Positions 16,148 through 25,535 of a stretch of 45,548 nucleotides of DNA are shown here, in pieces. Every line of letters starts with the position of its first letter. The stretch's first letter is position 1. The notes below the pieces were generated by a model. The model saw only the letters and a list, made by a program, of their open reading frames with translations. It did not search any database and was not told the DNA's origin. Position numbers and translations under genes: made by a program. The stretch is from Desulfoscipio geothermicus. Lineage in GTDB: Bacteria > Bacillota > Desulfotomaculia > Desulfotomaculales > Desulfallaceae. The DNA is taken from NCBI GenBank assembly GCA_016841205.1, contig JAENZP010000020.1:1-45548 (forward strand), given 5' to 3'.

Positions 16148-17710
16148 ATGATTAAGAGAAAAATAGTTTTAGCTATACTGAGCTTTTTTATTTTAGTAAC
16201 TGCTATTCCTTTTGATACTTGGGCGATGGAATCAGAGAATAACGAATATAATAAGGCTGAATCTCAAACATCACTTATCAATAAAAAGCGAGACTATCCA
16301 AAGAATTTTTATAAGGATGTTACTAGCAATGCTTGGTATGCTCAAGGGGTTAAGGTTGTATACGAGTATGGAGTAATGAATGGTTATTCTAATGGAAGCT
16401 TTGGCTGTAATAGTAATATAACAATAGCCGAGATACTGACTATTGCATCAAGGATAAACAGTACATATACAGGAAATGAGATTGATACGGAATATAGAAC
16501 AGAGAAAAATCAATGATATGATCCATATGTAAAGTATGCGGAAAAAAATGGTCTTATTGATAAGAACGAGTTTATGAGTAAGTATGATAACAAAGTAACG
16601 AAGGAACAAGCAGCTTACATAATCTTTCGTATGCTTCCGGAGAGTAATTTCGAAAAAATAAATTCCATATCTTCGATACCGGATGTTGATAGAAACAATG
16701 CATATCGTAATCAAATATTAAAATTATACAATGCCGGTATAATTTCAGGTGAAGACAAATACGGATTATTTAACCCTGAAAAGAATATAACCCGTGCAGA
16801 GATTGCTGCTATCATTTCAAATGTTATTGTTCCTTCTCAGCGCAAGAAGGTTTCTTTAGTTCCATATACTGATGTACAGTCTATTTCTCTAAATTATACG
16901 GAGCATAAGTTGTATGTCAATGAAAGTTTTACTCTTGTTGCTACTACTTTGCCCGAAGATGCATCCTACAAAAATGTTGTATGGTCCTCAAGTAATCCCC
17001 AAATAGCAACAGTCAGTAAAAATGGTGAGGTTAAAGCTTTTTCCAGAGGAACAGCAGTAATAACTGCTAAGGAAGTAATGGGGGAAATTACAGCTTCATG
17101 TACGGTTACTGTGGATCAATGGAAGAAAATGAGTTATTCATGGAAATTTAATGGTTCACAATGGACTCATTCATTGAGTATAGCAATGTCGTCTTATGAA
17201 AAGTACAGAGCTGTGGATAGGGAAAAAATAAGGCATAACTATGCTGAGTATGTTAAGAGAAAGTCGGATGATAAATTCATGGCATCAGTTGCAAATTCAA
17301 TGAAAAAGGCAGCAGATGAAAAAGGTTATACAAAACTGGAATTGGCAAACTTAATAATTTCTTTTGTTCAGTCTTTGGATTATATTTATGATAAAACTAG
17401 CACTGGGTATGACGATTATGCAAAATATCCTATAGAAACGTTATATGATAGAGGGGGAGATTGCGAGGACACAAGCATTTTATTGGTATCAATACTTAGG
17501 GAACTTGGGTATAATGTTGTGTTATTAGATTTGCCAAGTCATGTTGCTGTGGGTATTCAAATAAGTGGAGTATCAGGAACCTATTATTTTAACACAAAAA
17601 AGCAAGATATAAAATATTACTATGTAGAAACAACAGGTGAAGGATGGAAAATAGGCCAGGTACCGCCAAAACATAAAGGTGAGTCTGTAAAAATTATTTA
17701 TTTGGATTAA
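16148..17710 (+). pseudogene. S-layer (SLH) / Ig-like / transglutaminase-like surface protein with in-frame TGA
   Basis: A single frame of 520 codons is interrupted once, by TGA at 16,514-16,516. Domains in order: signal peptide (IVLAILSFFILVTAIPFDTW); SLH 1 (FYKDVTSNAWYAQGVKVVYE); SLH 2 beginning at the stop, where homologues have Trp in the WYDPYVKYAEKNGLI position; SLH 3 (AYRNQILKLYNAGIISGEDK); a Big2-type domain (VVWSSSNPQIATVSKNGEV); and a transglutaminase-like core, RGGDCEDTSILLVSILRELG with the Cys and SHVAVGI with the His. TGG to TGA would explain the stop. It is probably a pseudogene; readthrough or internal starts cannot be excluded. Confidence 0.8.
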
Positions 17711-17751
17711 AATTTTTTACTCCTAAAAATCCGGGTGCATGTCTTATTTCT

Positions 17752-17889
17752 AACGCTAAGTTTTATATAGCTAGCACCTTTCATAGGTTAGACAAGCGGC
17801 AATTGCAGAGTTATCTTGATGAATTTTGCTGCCGTTTCAATTGTAGGCGTTGTGTCAGCTTTTTAACAGACTATTGGATGCTTGCATAA
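17752..17889 (+). pseudogene. IS1595-family transposase C-terminal remnant
   Basis: The frame gives FHRLDKRQLQSYLDEFCCRF, matching the conserved C-terminal FHxxxxxxLxxYLxEFxxRFNRR block of IS1595-type transposases, ending at TAA 17,887. No N-terminal part is nearby. It occupies most of the gap after the SLH gene. Confidence 0.6.
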
Positions 17890-18101
17890 CAGGGCCAGTT
17901 CTAACTTATGCTGAGTTAAATTTATAATCATGTTTAATAATAACTATTACATACACCTCGTAAGAAACCAGTGGTTAATAAAAGTAAGGCAGCGGCGTAA
18001 GCGATTGCTTAATGGTGGATTGTATTGCCTTGGGGAGAATGTTAATTTGACGTTCTTATGAAAGCTGGACAAAATAATAATATAAGAAAATATTGAAATG
18101 C

Positions 18102-18130
18102 GGGCCGGAGATATATCAATCCGGCCCTTT
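18102..18130 (+). terminator. Terminator-like hairpin before the TadE-like gene
   Basis: GGGCCGGA (18102-18109) pairs with TCCGGCCC (18120-18127), followed by TTTGCTATTTATTTT. The stem is strong and the T-tract interrupted. It separates the IS relic from the next gene. Confidence 0.55.
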
Positions 18131-18153
18131 GCTATTTATTTTGAATGAGGGGG

Positions 18154-18538
18154 ATGATTAAAAATAAAAAAACATATCATTAACAACCAAGGTAGTGTAT
18201 TATTGGAATTTGTATTAGTGTTTGCTATCTTTATCGGCTTTCTCTTTGGCACAATCAACCTGGCTATTCTGTTAAACAACAGAATCGTAGCCGCATCAGC
18301 CGCCAGAGAGGCCGGCAGAACTGCAGCTGTAACGGGGAGTGTTTCAGACGCGGTTCAAAAAGGAGAAAAACTTATAGAGGAAGGGGGGCTGTTACCTTTC
18401 AGTGGAACAGTAAACGTATCAAATCCCGGTTCAAATGAGTCTGTAACTACAGAAGTAGAATATAAGGTACCAGTAATCGCACCGGGGTTTGCTGTCTTGT
18501 TGGGCTACCGCCAACATTTCCGACAAAACCCCCGTTAA
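18154..18538 (+). pseudogene. TadE-like pilus assembly protein, frameshifted and 3'-replaced
   Basis: An ATG at 18154 after GAGGGGG opens MIKNKK and then hits a stop within a run of seven A. With six A the frame would join GSVLLEFVLVFAIFIGFLFG ... REAGRTAAVTG, the TadE N-terminal helix and its usual glutamate. A one-base slip in the A-run therefore breaks the gene. The C-terminus ends in a repeat shared with the histidine kinase gene 5.3 kb away. TadE is a minor pseudopilin of tight-adherence pili; no other tad genes are seen here. Confidence 0.65.
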
Positions 18539-18540
18539 GG
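18506..18540. repeat. 35-bp gene-end repeat, copy A
   Basis: TACCGCCAACATTTCCGACA followed by AAACCCCCGTTAAGG recurs at 23,792-23,825 with one substitution and one missing C. In both places it supplies the last residues (ending Pro-Arg) and the TAA of the gene. Confidence 0.8.
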
Positions 18541-19383
18541 AAAAACTAAAAAAATCTCCGATTTAACCACGCTAAGACGTAAAGTACATATTGGCTCAAT
18601 GTAAAACAGCGTACCCATTAACGGTATAGTAGTAGTGACAACGCCCTCGCAAACAGAAATGGTTAATACGACATTAACATACTGCCCGTTATTTTAGGGA
18701 CCTCTGGTGTCCTGCACCGGTAGCCCCAAGAATATAGTGATGCATGGCAATGGGTAGTGTACGAATTACCGCAAGTTTAATTCCAAGTCTTAAGTGCAAT
18801 ACCAGAAAAATGTATGTAGACACCAGTATTAACCTATCTATACCCATGCAATTGATGTACTTTACTGATACTGTACAATATACTTTGAGGACATATAAAA
18901 CAATTTGAAAACATCCTCTTACAAGGGCTTCCACTTTTTAAGTTAAGATAACTTAAACTTCGCTGGTATTACCCCATTTAGAATGAGTATAACAGAGGCA
19001 CCATTATAAATTGTAGTGGTGCCTCTGTTATTTTTAAGAAAAAGTTACACTTTTTCAGTGGCCTCGTTTTATGCCAAGGGGTTATTCAATTTAGTCATTC
19101 ATATATCGCATTAAGCAGCCTACAAAAATGGCATGCCATTAGAAAAGTCTGCATTATCTTGAAGAAAAGTGTGCTTATATAAAAAATAAAATTGCAATTA
19201 GGTAGAATTAGACATTTTCTCCAAAGGTAATCTGCCGATGGCTGTCTAATTTAGATTAATCGCAAAATTTTTAAAAATTAAGGCTCATATAATCGAAGTA
19301 ACTTCTCAAATGGTTAAAGCACATTTTATTTCAATATATTAATTGGTTAATCGCAATAACGAATTATCATTTTAAAATATGGG
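18541..19383. other. Long intergenic region with a strong hairpin
   Basis: I see no convincing gene. At 18,989-19,036, ATAACAGAGGCACCA pairs perfectly with TGGTGCCTCTGTTAT and is followed by TTTTAA, a strong terminator with no obvious gene in front. AATGGCATGCCATT (19,127-19,140) is a perfect 14-bp palindrome. The first part may be the decayed remainder of a pilus operon. Confidence 0.5.
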
Positions 19384-22300
19384 GTGAAGAGGTTGGCGAA
19401 GAAAAACTCAGATAAGGAAAATTATATTGATCAAAAAGAAGAGCAGCAGGATTTACCTGTGGACATAACCGGCGAGGTTAATGAACGGTCCGGGAAAGAA
19501 CCCTGCGCTGTTGTCAGTATCGGGGCCTCCGCCGGCGGTCTGGAGGCTTTTACGCGGTTGCTTGAAAAATTGCCCAGCGATACCGGGATGGCCTTCGTGC
19601 TCATTCAACACCTGGACCCCAAACACAAAAGCGCGTTACCCGAGATCCTCTCCAAAGTTACTTCAATGCCGGTCAGCGAGGTAGAAAATAAAACGGTTAT
19701 GAAACCAAACCAGATCTATATCATTCCACCCGGCAAGACCATGTCTGTTGCTCAAAGCGTCCTGAGCCTGATACCCCAGGCAGCAAGACAGTCCATGCCA
19801 ATTGATTTTTTCATGGAGTCACTGGCAAGGGATCAAGGCAGTAAGGCGATTGGCGTAATTTTATCAGGAACAGCGGCAGACGGTTCCAGGGGACTGAAAG
19901 AAATTAAAACCGCTGGAGGCATTACTTTTGCTCAAAAACCACAAACGGCAAAGTTTGACAGTATGCCGCTTAATGCCATCGCTACCGGTGTCGTGGATTT
20001 TGTATTACCGTCAGAAGAAATAGCCCGTGAACTGGCAAAAATCGCTCGTTCCGGTATTTTCGAGGCCAACGAGACAGTTAACGGCAAGTTATTTTCTACC
20101 GACGCTGATGAACTCAACCATATTTTTACTATCCTGCTAAAAGCCAGCGGCACAAATTTCTCCGAATATAGGGAATTAACTATAAGAAGGCGCATCTTGC
20201 GACGAATGGTCTTGCGCAAGATCGAAAAGCTGGGCGACTATGCTGATTACCTACGGCAAAGCCCGGTGGAAGTTACGGAATTATACCAAGACCTGCTGAT
20301 TAATGTCACTAACTTTTTTCGGGAGCCCGAAGCATTTGAGACTTTAAAAAGCCTGGTGTTCCCGTCCATCATGAAAAACAGTTCGCCCGAGGAGCCTATC
20401 AGGGTGTGGGTGACGGGGTGCTCAACCGGCGAAGAAGCTTATTCAATGGCAATTGTATTAATTGAGTTTTTGGAGGATGACGCTTTCAATACCCCCATCC
20501 AAATATTTGCCACGGATATTAATGAGAAGCTCATCGAGAAGGCCCGGGCAGGCATTTACCCGAAAAGCATTGAAGCTGACGTTTCATTTGAGCGTCTCCG
20601 CCGCTTCTTTGTTATGGTGGATGGAGGCTACCAGATTACTAAGACGATTCGCGATATGTGCGTTTTTGCCAGGCAGGACATGGTCAAGGATCCGCCTTTC
20701 TCCCGGTTGAACTTGATCAGTTGCAGGAATGCAATCATTTATTTCGGACCGGCTATGCTAAAGAAACTTTATCCGGTTCTACACTACGCCCTTAATCAAA
20801 AAGGGTTTCTTTTTCTGGGTTCTTCAGAGTCCGTTGGCGCATATGCTAACTTGTTTAATCTAGTGGACAAAAAGCACAAGATTTATACGAAAAAAACCGT
20901 CGCAACTCCTTTTATACCCGAGTTTACCGCCAGCGAGTATATGGCGGCGACAATGGAAAATTGCGAGAAGGTCAGCGGGAGTAGACCGAATGCCAATCTG
21001 AAGTCTAAAGTGCTTGAAGAAGCCGACCGGATTGTCCTGAGCCAATATGCCCCGGTCGGTGTGATTATTAACAGCGATCTGGAAATCATTCAGTTTCGCG
21101 GCCATACCGGAGCTTATCTCGAACCTGCGTCCGGAACACCGAGCCTCAATCTTTTTAAAATGGTTCGGGACGGCTTGTCCTTTGGGCTGCACAGCGCCAT
21201 TAATCAGGCTCAGAAGGAAAATATCCCAGTTAGAAAAGAAGGCTTGCCTGCTATTAATAATGGTCGGGGCAATCGTGTCAATGTTGATGTGATCCCTATT
21301 GGTGAGCCGCTCAACAAAGAAAAATACTTCCTGGTATTGTTTGAGAAAGTTGTCCCTCAAGCCTTGCCTGGAGGGGAGAATGCCGGCAGTACCGTGACAA
21401 GATTGAAACAGGCGACATTGGGAAACGAAAATAGCGAACTAATTAGATTGGAACATGAGCTTGCTGCCACGAAAGAGAATCTGCAAAGCATTATTGAAAA
21501 GCATGAGTTCACTAATGAGGCGCTCCGGGCCGCCTACGAAGAAATCCAATCAAGCAACGAAGAACTGCAAAGTATGAATGAAGAACTGGAAACCGCCAAA
21601 GAAGAGCTGCAATCATCCAATGAAGAATTGATGATATTAAATGATGAGGTGCAAAACCGCAACCTGGAGTTAGGCGCAATCAGCAGTGATTTATTTAATT
21701 TATTCCGTAGCATCAATATTCCAGTCGTCATGCTCAGCAATAATTTAAATATTCGACGTTTCAACCCCGCGGCGGAAAAAACATTCAACCTGATTGCCAC
21801 TGACATCGGACGGCCGATTACCGATATAAATACAAATTTCAACAACTATGATTTGGAACAAGCGGTCCTGGAAGTAATCGATACTCTCATCAGCCAAGAG
21901 CAAGAATTACAAGACCGGTATGGTCGCTGGTATTCTATGCAAATCCGCCCCTACCGAACTACGGAGAACAAAATAGATGGAGTTGTGATTTCGTATAACG
22001 ATATTGATACAATCAAAAAGAGCCTGGCGTTAGCCCAGGAAGCCCGTGATTATGCAGAAGCAATTGTGGAAACCGTGCGAGAACCGCTCCTGGTGCTCGA
22101 CGCCGGTTTGCATATAAAATCGTCGAATAAAGCTTTCTATCAGACCTTTATGGTCACACCGGAGGAAACAATGAACAAGAGTATATTTGAACTGGGAAAT
22201 AGACAGTGGGATATTCCCCAGTTACGGGTTCTTTTAGAAGATATTCTCTGCAATAATACCTTGTTCGAAAACTTTGAAGTTGCTCATAATTATCCTCACC

Positions 22301-22443
22301 TCGGCTACAGGAAGATGCTGATAAATGCCCGTCGGATTATTGGCTCGGATAACCAAACCAAGTTAATTCTGATGGCAATTGAAGACGTGACTGAGTATTT
22401 AAAAGCGCAGGAAAGTTCAGCAAAGCCTCTGACGGACAACTAG
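19384..22443 (+). CDS. CheB-CheR-PAS signalling protein
   Basis: The product has 1019 residues. CheB methylesterase (about 40-225): SIGASAGGLEAF with the catalytic Ser, FVLIQHLDPKHKS with the His, LSGTAADGSRGL with the Asp. CheR methyltransferase (about 245-500): INVTNFFREPEAFETL, VWVTGCSTGEEAYSMAIVLI as SAM site, NLISCRNAIIYF. A coiled coil of repeated SSNEELQSMNEELETAKEEL follows, then two PAS-like domains, with no kinase domain. Members of this family usually lack a chemoreceptor partner and may methylate other targets. Start is GTG 19384 or TTG 19393. The adjacent PAS histidine kinase is a plausible output module. Confidence 0.93.
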   Translation: MKRLAKKNSDKENYIDQKEEQQDLPVDITGEVNERSGKEPCAVVSIGASAGGLEAFTRLLEKLPSDTGMAFVLIQHLDPKHKSALPEILSKVTSMPVSEVENKTVMKPNQIYIIPPGKTMSVAQSVLSLIPQAARQSMPIDFFMESLARDQGSKAIGVILSGTAADGSRGLKEIKTAGGITFAQKPQTAKFDSMPLNAIATGVVDFVLPSEEIARELAKIARSGIFEANETVNGKLFSTDADELNHIFTILLKASGTNFSEYRELTIRRRILRRMVLRKIEKLGDYADYLRQSPVEVTELYQDLLINVTNFFREPEAFETLKSLVFPSIMKNSSPEEPIRVWVTGCSTGEEAYSMAIVLIEFLEDDAFNTPIQIFATDINEKLIEKARAGIYPKSIEADVSFERLRRFFVMVDGGYQITKTIRDMCVFARQDMVKDPPFSRLNLISCRNAIIYFGPAMLKKLYPVLHYALNQKGFLFLGSSESVGAYANLFNLVDKKHKIYTKKTVATPFIPEFTASEYMAATMENCEKVSGSRPNANLKSKVLEEADRIVLSQYAPVGVIINSDLEIIQFRGHTGAYLEPASGTPSLNLFKMVRDGLSFGLHSAINQAQKENIPVRKEGLPAINNGRGNRVNVDVIPIGEPLNKEKYFLVLFEKVVPQALPGGENAGSTVTRLKQATLGNENSELIRLEHELAATKENLQSIIEKHEFTNEALRAAYEEIQSSNEELQSMNEELETAKEELQSSNEELMILNDEVQNRNLELGAISSDLFNLFRSINIPVVMLSNNLNIRRFNPAAEKTFNLIATDIGRPITDINTNFNNYDLEQAVLEVIDTLISQEQELQDRYGRWYSMQIRPYRTTENKIDGVVISYNDIDTIKKSLALAQEARDYAEAIVETVREPLLVLDAGLHIKSSNKAFYQTFMVTPEETMNKSIFELGNRQWDIPQLRVLLEDILCNNTLFENFEVAHNYPHLGYRKMLINARRIIGSDNQTKLILMAIEDVTEYLKAQESSAKPLTDN

Positions 22444-22569
22444 TGCAGAGAAACTAAAGTTCCTACAGATTATCATGCCAGGCACTGTGGTTTTTTCTTC
22501 AATTAACGGATAAACAGATTGGTCTACTGGAGTTCGTAGAAAGTGTTATATGACAGGGAGGTAATATTT

Positions 22570-23823
22570 GTGGCAATGTCTGAAAAGTGCGCTAACAAAG
22601 AGCCAGCAAAGTCCTGCAAACCCCAGCAATCTATTGAAGGTTCTGACGAAGATAGAATCCAGCATCTGCAAGATGAATTAGATACCAAACAGTTGGACTT
22701 GGAGGCAAAGTGCCAAGCACTGCGGGAGACCCTAGAGGAACTGGAAGAATCCCGGAATCGCTATGCAGATCTTTATGACTTTGCTCCGGTGGGTTATGTC
22801 ACTATTGATCGCAAAGGCTGTATTCAGGAGATTAACTTAACAGGTGCATCCATAATCGGCTTAGAACGGTTTCAATTGATCGGTATACCAATGTACGTTT
22901 ATGTAGTTAAAAGCGATCTAAGGCTATTTCTGAACCACTTGCGCCGTTGCAGGCGAACAACTGAAAAAGTGTTCACAGAATTAAGCCTGGCGTCAAGAAG
23001 TGGCACGCCGGTTCAAGTACAACTCTTAAGTGTTCCGTATCATAGTGCTGATGGACACAACATATTGTACAAAACTATTATTACTGATATCACCGAACGC
23101 AAACAATATGAAAGAGAACTTGCCCGCCTTGACCGGTTAAATTTAATAGGGGAGATGGCTGCCGGTATCGGACATGAGGTCAGAAACCCGTTGACTACCG
23201 TGCGAGGTTTTTTACAACTGTACAAAGATAAGGAGGCATTCACTAAATACAAGCCTAGTTTTGATCTTATGATTGATGAACTTGACAGGGTGAATTCAAT
23301 AATTACTGAGTTTCTCTCTCTAGCTAAAACAAAGACATTAGTTATGGAAACCCAGAATATGAATACAATTTTGGAAAAAATGTTCGATTTAATACAGGCG
23401 GACGCTATTGTTTCAGATAAGTATATTAATATGGAACTGGGGAATATTCCTGACTTATCTCTGAATGCAAGAGAAATTCGCCAGCTGTTGCTTAACTTTA
23501 TTCGAAACGGGCTGGAAGCAATGTCACCCAGAGGGAATCTGACTATAAGGACGTTCACAGACGGCAATGAAGTTGTTTTATCAGTGCAGGATCAGGGTCA
23601 TGGGATCAAGTCCAGTGTACTTGAAAAGATAGGTACTCCTTTCTTCACCACCAAGGATAATGGGACGGGTTTAGGGTTGGCAGTTTGTTATAGCATTGCT
23701 GCCAGGCATAACGCCGTTATTAATATTAAAACCGGTGTTACAGGTACAACCTTTTCCGTTAGGTTTAAGGTATCAAAAGAGCAATCGGGGGTACCGCCAA
23801 CATTTTCGACAAAACCCCGTTAA
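22570..23823 (+). CDS. PAS-domain sensor histidine kinase (KinE/sporulation-kinase-like)
   Basis: The product has 417 residues. GTG 22570 follows GGGAGGT at 7 nt. A short coiled coil (30-65), a PAS domain (FAPVGYVTIDRKGCIQEINL ... KTIITDITERKQYE), phosphoacceptor GIGHEVRNPLTTVRGFLQL, N box LLLNFIRNGLEAM, G1 QDQGHGIK and G2 TGLGLAVCYSIA are all present. There is no membrane segment, so it is cytosolic. No response regulator is adjacent, as in sporulation phosphorelay kinases. The last ~12 residues derive from the 35-bp repeat also found at the end of the TadE-like gene. Confidence 0.92.
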   Translation: MAMSEKCANKEPAKSCKPQQSIEGSDEDRIQHLQDELDTKQLDLEAKCQALRETLEELEESRNRYADLYDFAPVGYVTIDRKGCIQEINLTGASIIGLERFQLIGIPMYVYVVKSDLRLFLNHLRRCRRTTEKVFTELSLASRSGTPVQVQLLSVPYHSADGHNILYKTIITDITERKQYERELARLDRLNLIGEMAAGIGHEVRNPLTTVRGFLQLYKDKEAFTKYKPSFDLMIDELDRVNSIITEFLSLAKTKTLVMETQNMNTILEKMFDLIQADAIVSDKYINMELGNIPDLSLNAREIRQLLLNFIRNGLEAMSPRGNLTIRTFTDGNEVVLSVQDQGHGIKSSVLEKIGTPFFTTKDNGTGLGLAVCYSIAARHNAVINIKTGVTGTTFSVRFKVSKEQSGVPPTFSTKPR

Positions 23824-23825
23824 GG
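23792..23825. repeat. 35-bp gene-end repeat, copy B
   Basis: This copy differs from that at 18,506-18,540 by one T for C and one fewer C. It again ends an ORF with Pro-Arg-stop. The bases after it (GGGTGGCACC) are not shared with copy A. Confidence 0.8.
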
Positions 23826-23847
23826 GGTGGCACCGACAAGTACATAG

Positions 23848-24363
23848 CTACTCCGGCTGATATATAGGTGGAACCCTGAGCCAGCCCTTTAATTTACCAA
23901 ATTTAACAAACTTATCGAACAGGTATAGCTCTTCAATAGCCATATCAATAAGTTGTTTTCTAAATCTGTCATTGGTCGTTATTGAACGAATTACCCGGGC
24001 GTGATAGTCCAAGAAGCCTTGTATACCAAAGAAAACATCTCTAAATATGAACTCGTCGTCTATTACCTCACTATGGCTGGGCAAATTAACGGTCTTGGGG
24101 TTTCTTAACGGTAGTGGCAGGCGGTGAGCATTCATCTCATTTTCTAACAATGTAGCCTGCTTGTCCAGGGTACCTGATATCCCCATGCTAAGTATAGCTT
24201 TAAGGTCAGGATCGTGAGCAAAATTTTGATATATTTGGGTTTTCGCAATTATGTCGTAGCGGGATATTAACATATCCCATAAGCAGAAAACTTCGCCAGC
24301 ATCCATATTGGGTTTATTTGCAGTTTCTGCTCTTCCTAAATGATAATTACCTATCTGCACCAT
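23848..24363 (-). CDS. DUF3231 family protein
   Basis: The 171-residue product is one DUF3231 unit: AGEVFCLWDMLISRYDII, IYQNFAHDPDLKAILSMGIS, then a long helix, HSEVIDDEFIFRDVF and a final GKLKGWLRVPP. ATG 24363 follows AAGGATGGG. The predicted fold is an all-helical bundle with acidic and His residues like ferritin-type proteins, but no full metal site is evident. The family is found mainly in spore formers and has no known role. Two paralogous genes lie at 36.7 and 43.0 kb. Confidence 0.85.
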   Translation of the reverse strand: MVQIGNYHLGRAETANKPNMDAGEVFCLWDMLISRYDIIAKTQIYQNFAHDPDLKAILSMGISGTLDKQATLLENEMNAHRLPLPLRNPKTVNLPSHSEVIDDEFIFRDVFFGIQGFLDYHARVIRSITTNDRFRKQLIDMAIEELYLFDKFVKFGKLKGWLRVPPIYQPE

Positions 24364-24423
24364 CGTTACCCATCCTTTTATGTTTTTTATCTTGGGACAA
24401 AGTTTATTGTGTTCATATTCCAA

Positions 24424-24774
24424 CTCAGATAAGCTATTTATATAAAACTATCTTTTCATAAATCTTCACATTCTATGCCTAACAAATAAGACCCGCAGTA
24501 AAACGTCAAGACCCTAAACTGGAAATTTTTTAAGTTTCTATGTAAAAAAGGCAATAATTAATTCTACTAGCAATCGTAAGAGAATCTCAGTTGTATAAGT
24601 AATTGAAATTTGTAAAGTACTGGCTAATTTAACCTCCTTTGCTGGTAAATTTGGCCCTTACTCAGCAACGTAAAGACCATGCGAACAAGTTTGCGGGCCG
24701 CAAGGACTAGAGTAATAAAGCCAGCATAAACACTTCATCTGAGGGAATATCAAGCAGGCGGTTCAATAAAGCTA
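24424..24774 (-). pseudogene. IS110-family transposase C-terminal remnant and flanking gap
   Basis: On the minus strand, ending at TAG 24,624-24,626, the frame reads VYAGFITLVLAARKLVRMVF then TLLSKGQIYQQ, the usual C-terminal end of IS110-family transposases. Only about 35 codons remain (24,624-24,735). The relic lies directly downstream of the shortened KhtT-like gene, so its insertion or loss probably removed the end of that operon. Nothing else is seen in 24,424-24,623. Confidence 0.6.
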
Positions 24775-25197
24775 TTAATTATGGATAACCTGCTCAGGCC
24801 CGGGCTTGACAACTTTTACTTGATCCTTCATGGTAACAGCAATGATAGCCGCCCCGGTTCTCTTGCGGATATGTAGTTCACCTATTGTTTTGCCGGCACC
24901 TTTGGCTTCGGGCTCAACCTTAAACCACTCAATAAGTATTTGATCAAAAGCTACATTCACTGATTCCAGAGCTTTCGGCATATAAACCATACCCCCGAGG
25001 ATAGCTCCCACGCGGCGAGCCTCGGAATCGTCAAGAGTAACCATAGATATGCTTTCTTCCGGATCATTATAGTCAAAGTGGTGCATTTCACGCTTGCCGT
25101 CGTCATGGACGATTATTACCAGTTTATCTCCAGTCCGCGTATCAATTTGAAACTTTCTCCCAATTCCCGGTAAATTTGTCTCTCTTATAGTACTCAC
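24775..25197 (-). CDS. khtT: KhtT-like cation/proton antiporter regulatory subunit (probably truncated)
   Basis: KhtT/TrkA-C proteins gate a Kef-type K+/H+ antiporter. The N-terminus IRETNLPGIGRKFQIDTRTG and HFDYNDPEESISMVTLDDSE match KhtT; the TrkA-C part begins KGAGKTIGELHIRKRTGAAI but stops at PGPEQVIHN, about 20 residues early, without the final strand. The membrane subunit khtU, normally next, is absent; an IS110 relic is there instead. A GEMM-I type riboswitch lies about 245 bp upstream on the same strand. The product may be non-functional. Confidence 0.8.
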   Translation of the reverse strand: MSTIRETNLPGIGRKFQIDTRTGDKLVIIVHDDGKREMHHFDYNDPEESISMVTLDDSEARRVGAILGGMVYMPKALESVNVAFDQILIEWFKVEPEAKGAGKTIGELHIRKRTGAAIIAVTMKDQVKVVKPGPEQVIHN

Positions 25198-25440
25198 TAA
25201 ACCAATCCTTATTTAAGATCTAAAGATAGCCTTTGGGGCGTTAATGCTTCTTTTTACTATAGATAGTCTTTTCTTCTTTTCAAAATCACTTGGACAAGGG
25301 TAACTATCGCCCTGTCGCTCTTTTTTGACGGTCTTGCATCATTTTAAAGAAAAAGATCGCACCACACAGGTATTCCCCCTAAATAAGTTAATGGGCATGG
25401 CCTCAAATGACCATACCCACCCCAGTAATAGTCGTATTCC

Positions 25441-25535
25441 TTGGTGCCTGGCAGCCATGGCATTTGCTTTAGACCCACGGCTCTAGTGTCCCCGCCTTTC
25501 GAACGGGCTTACCCAACACGGTAAAACACAATTTT
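25441..25535 (-). ncRNA. GEMM-I (c-di-GMP class I) riboswitch, likely
   Basis: On the minus strand the core reads GGGTAAGCCCGTTCGAAAGG, then GGGGAC, AGAGCCGTGGGTCTAAAG and TGCCATGGCTGCCAG. This follows the GEMM-I plan: the P2 stem capped by a GAAA tetraloop, the GAC-x-AAGCC-like junction, and the tetraloop receptor (CTAAA paired with ATGG) in P3. The junction has one extra base against the usual form, so ligand binding may be altered. A further hairpin at about 25,390-25,415 (GGGTATGGTC/GGCCATGCCC) could be the expression platform. The downstream gene is khtT. Confidence 0.68.

Noticed and set aside
18689-18934. 81-codon minus-strand ORF
   Set aside because: No ribosome site, no family, in a decayed intergenic zone; treated as chance.
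19127-19140. Perfect palindrome AATGGCATGCCATT as operator
   Set aside because: It is 240 bp from the next start with no promoter beside it, so no role can be supported.
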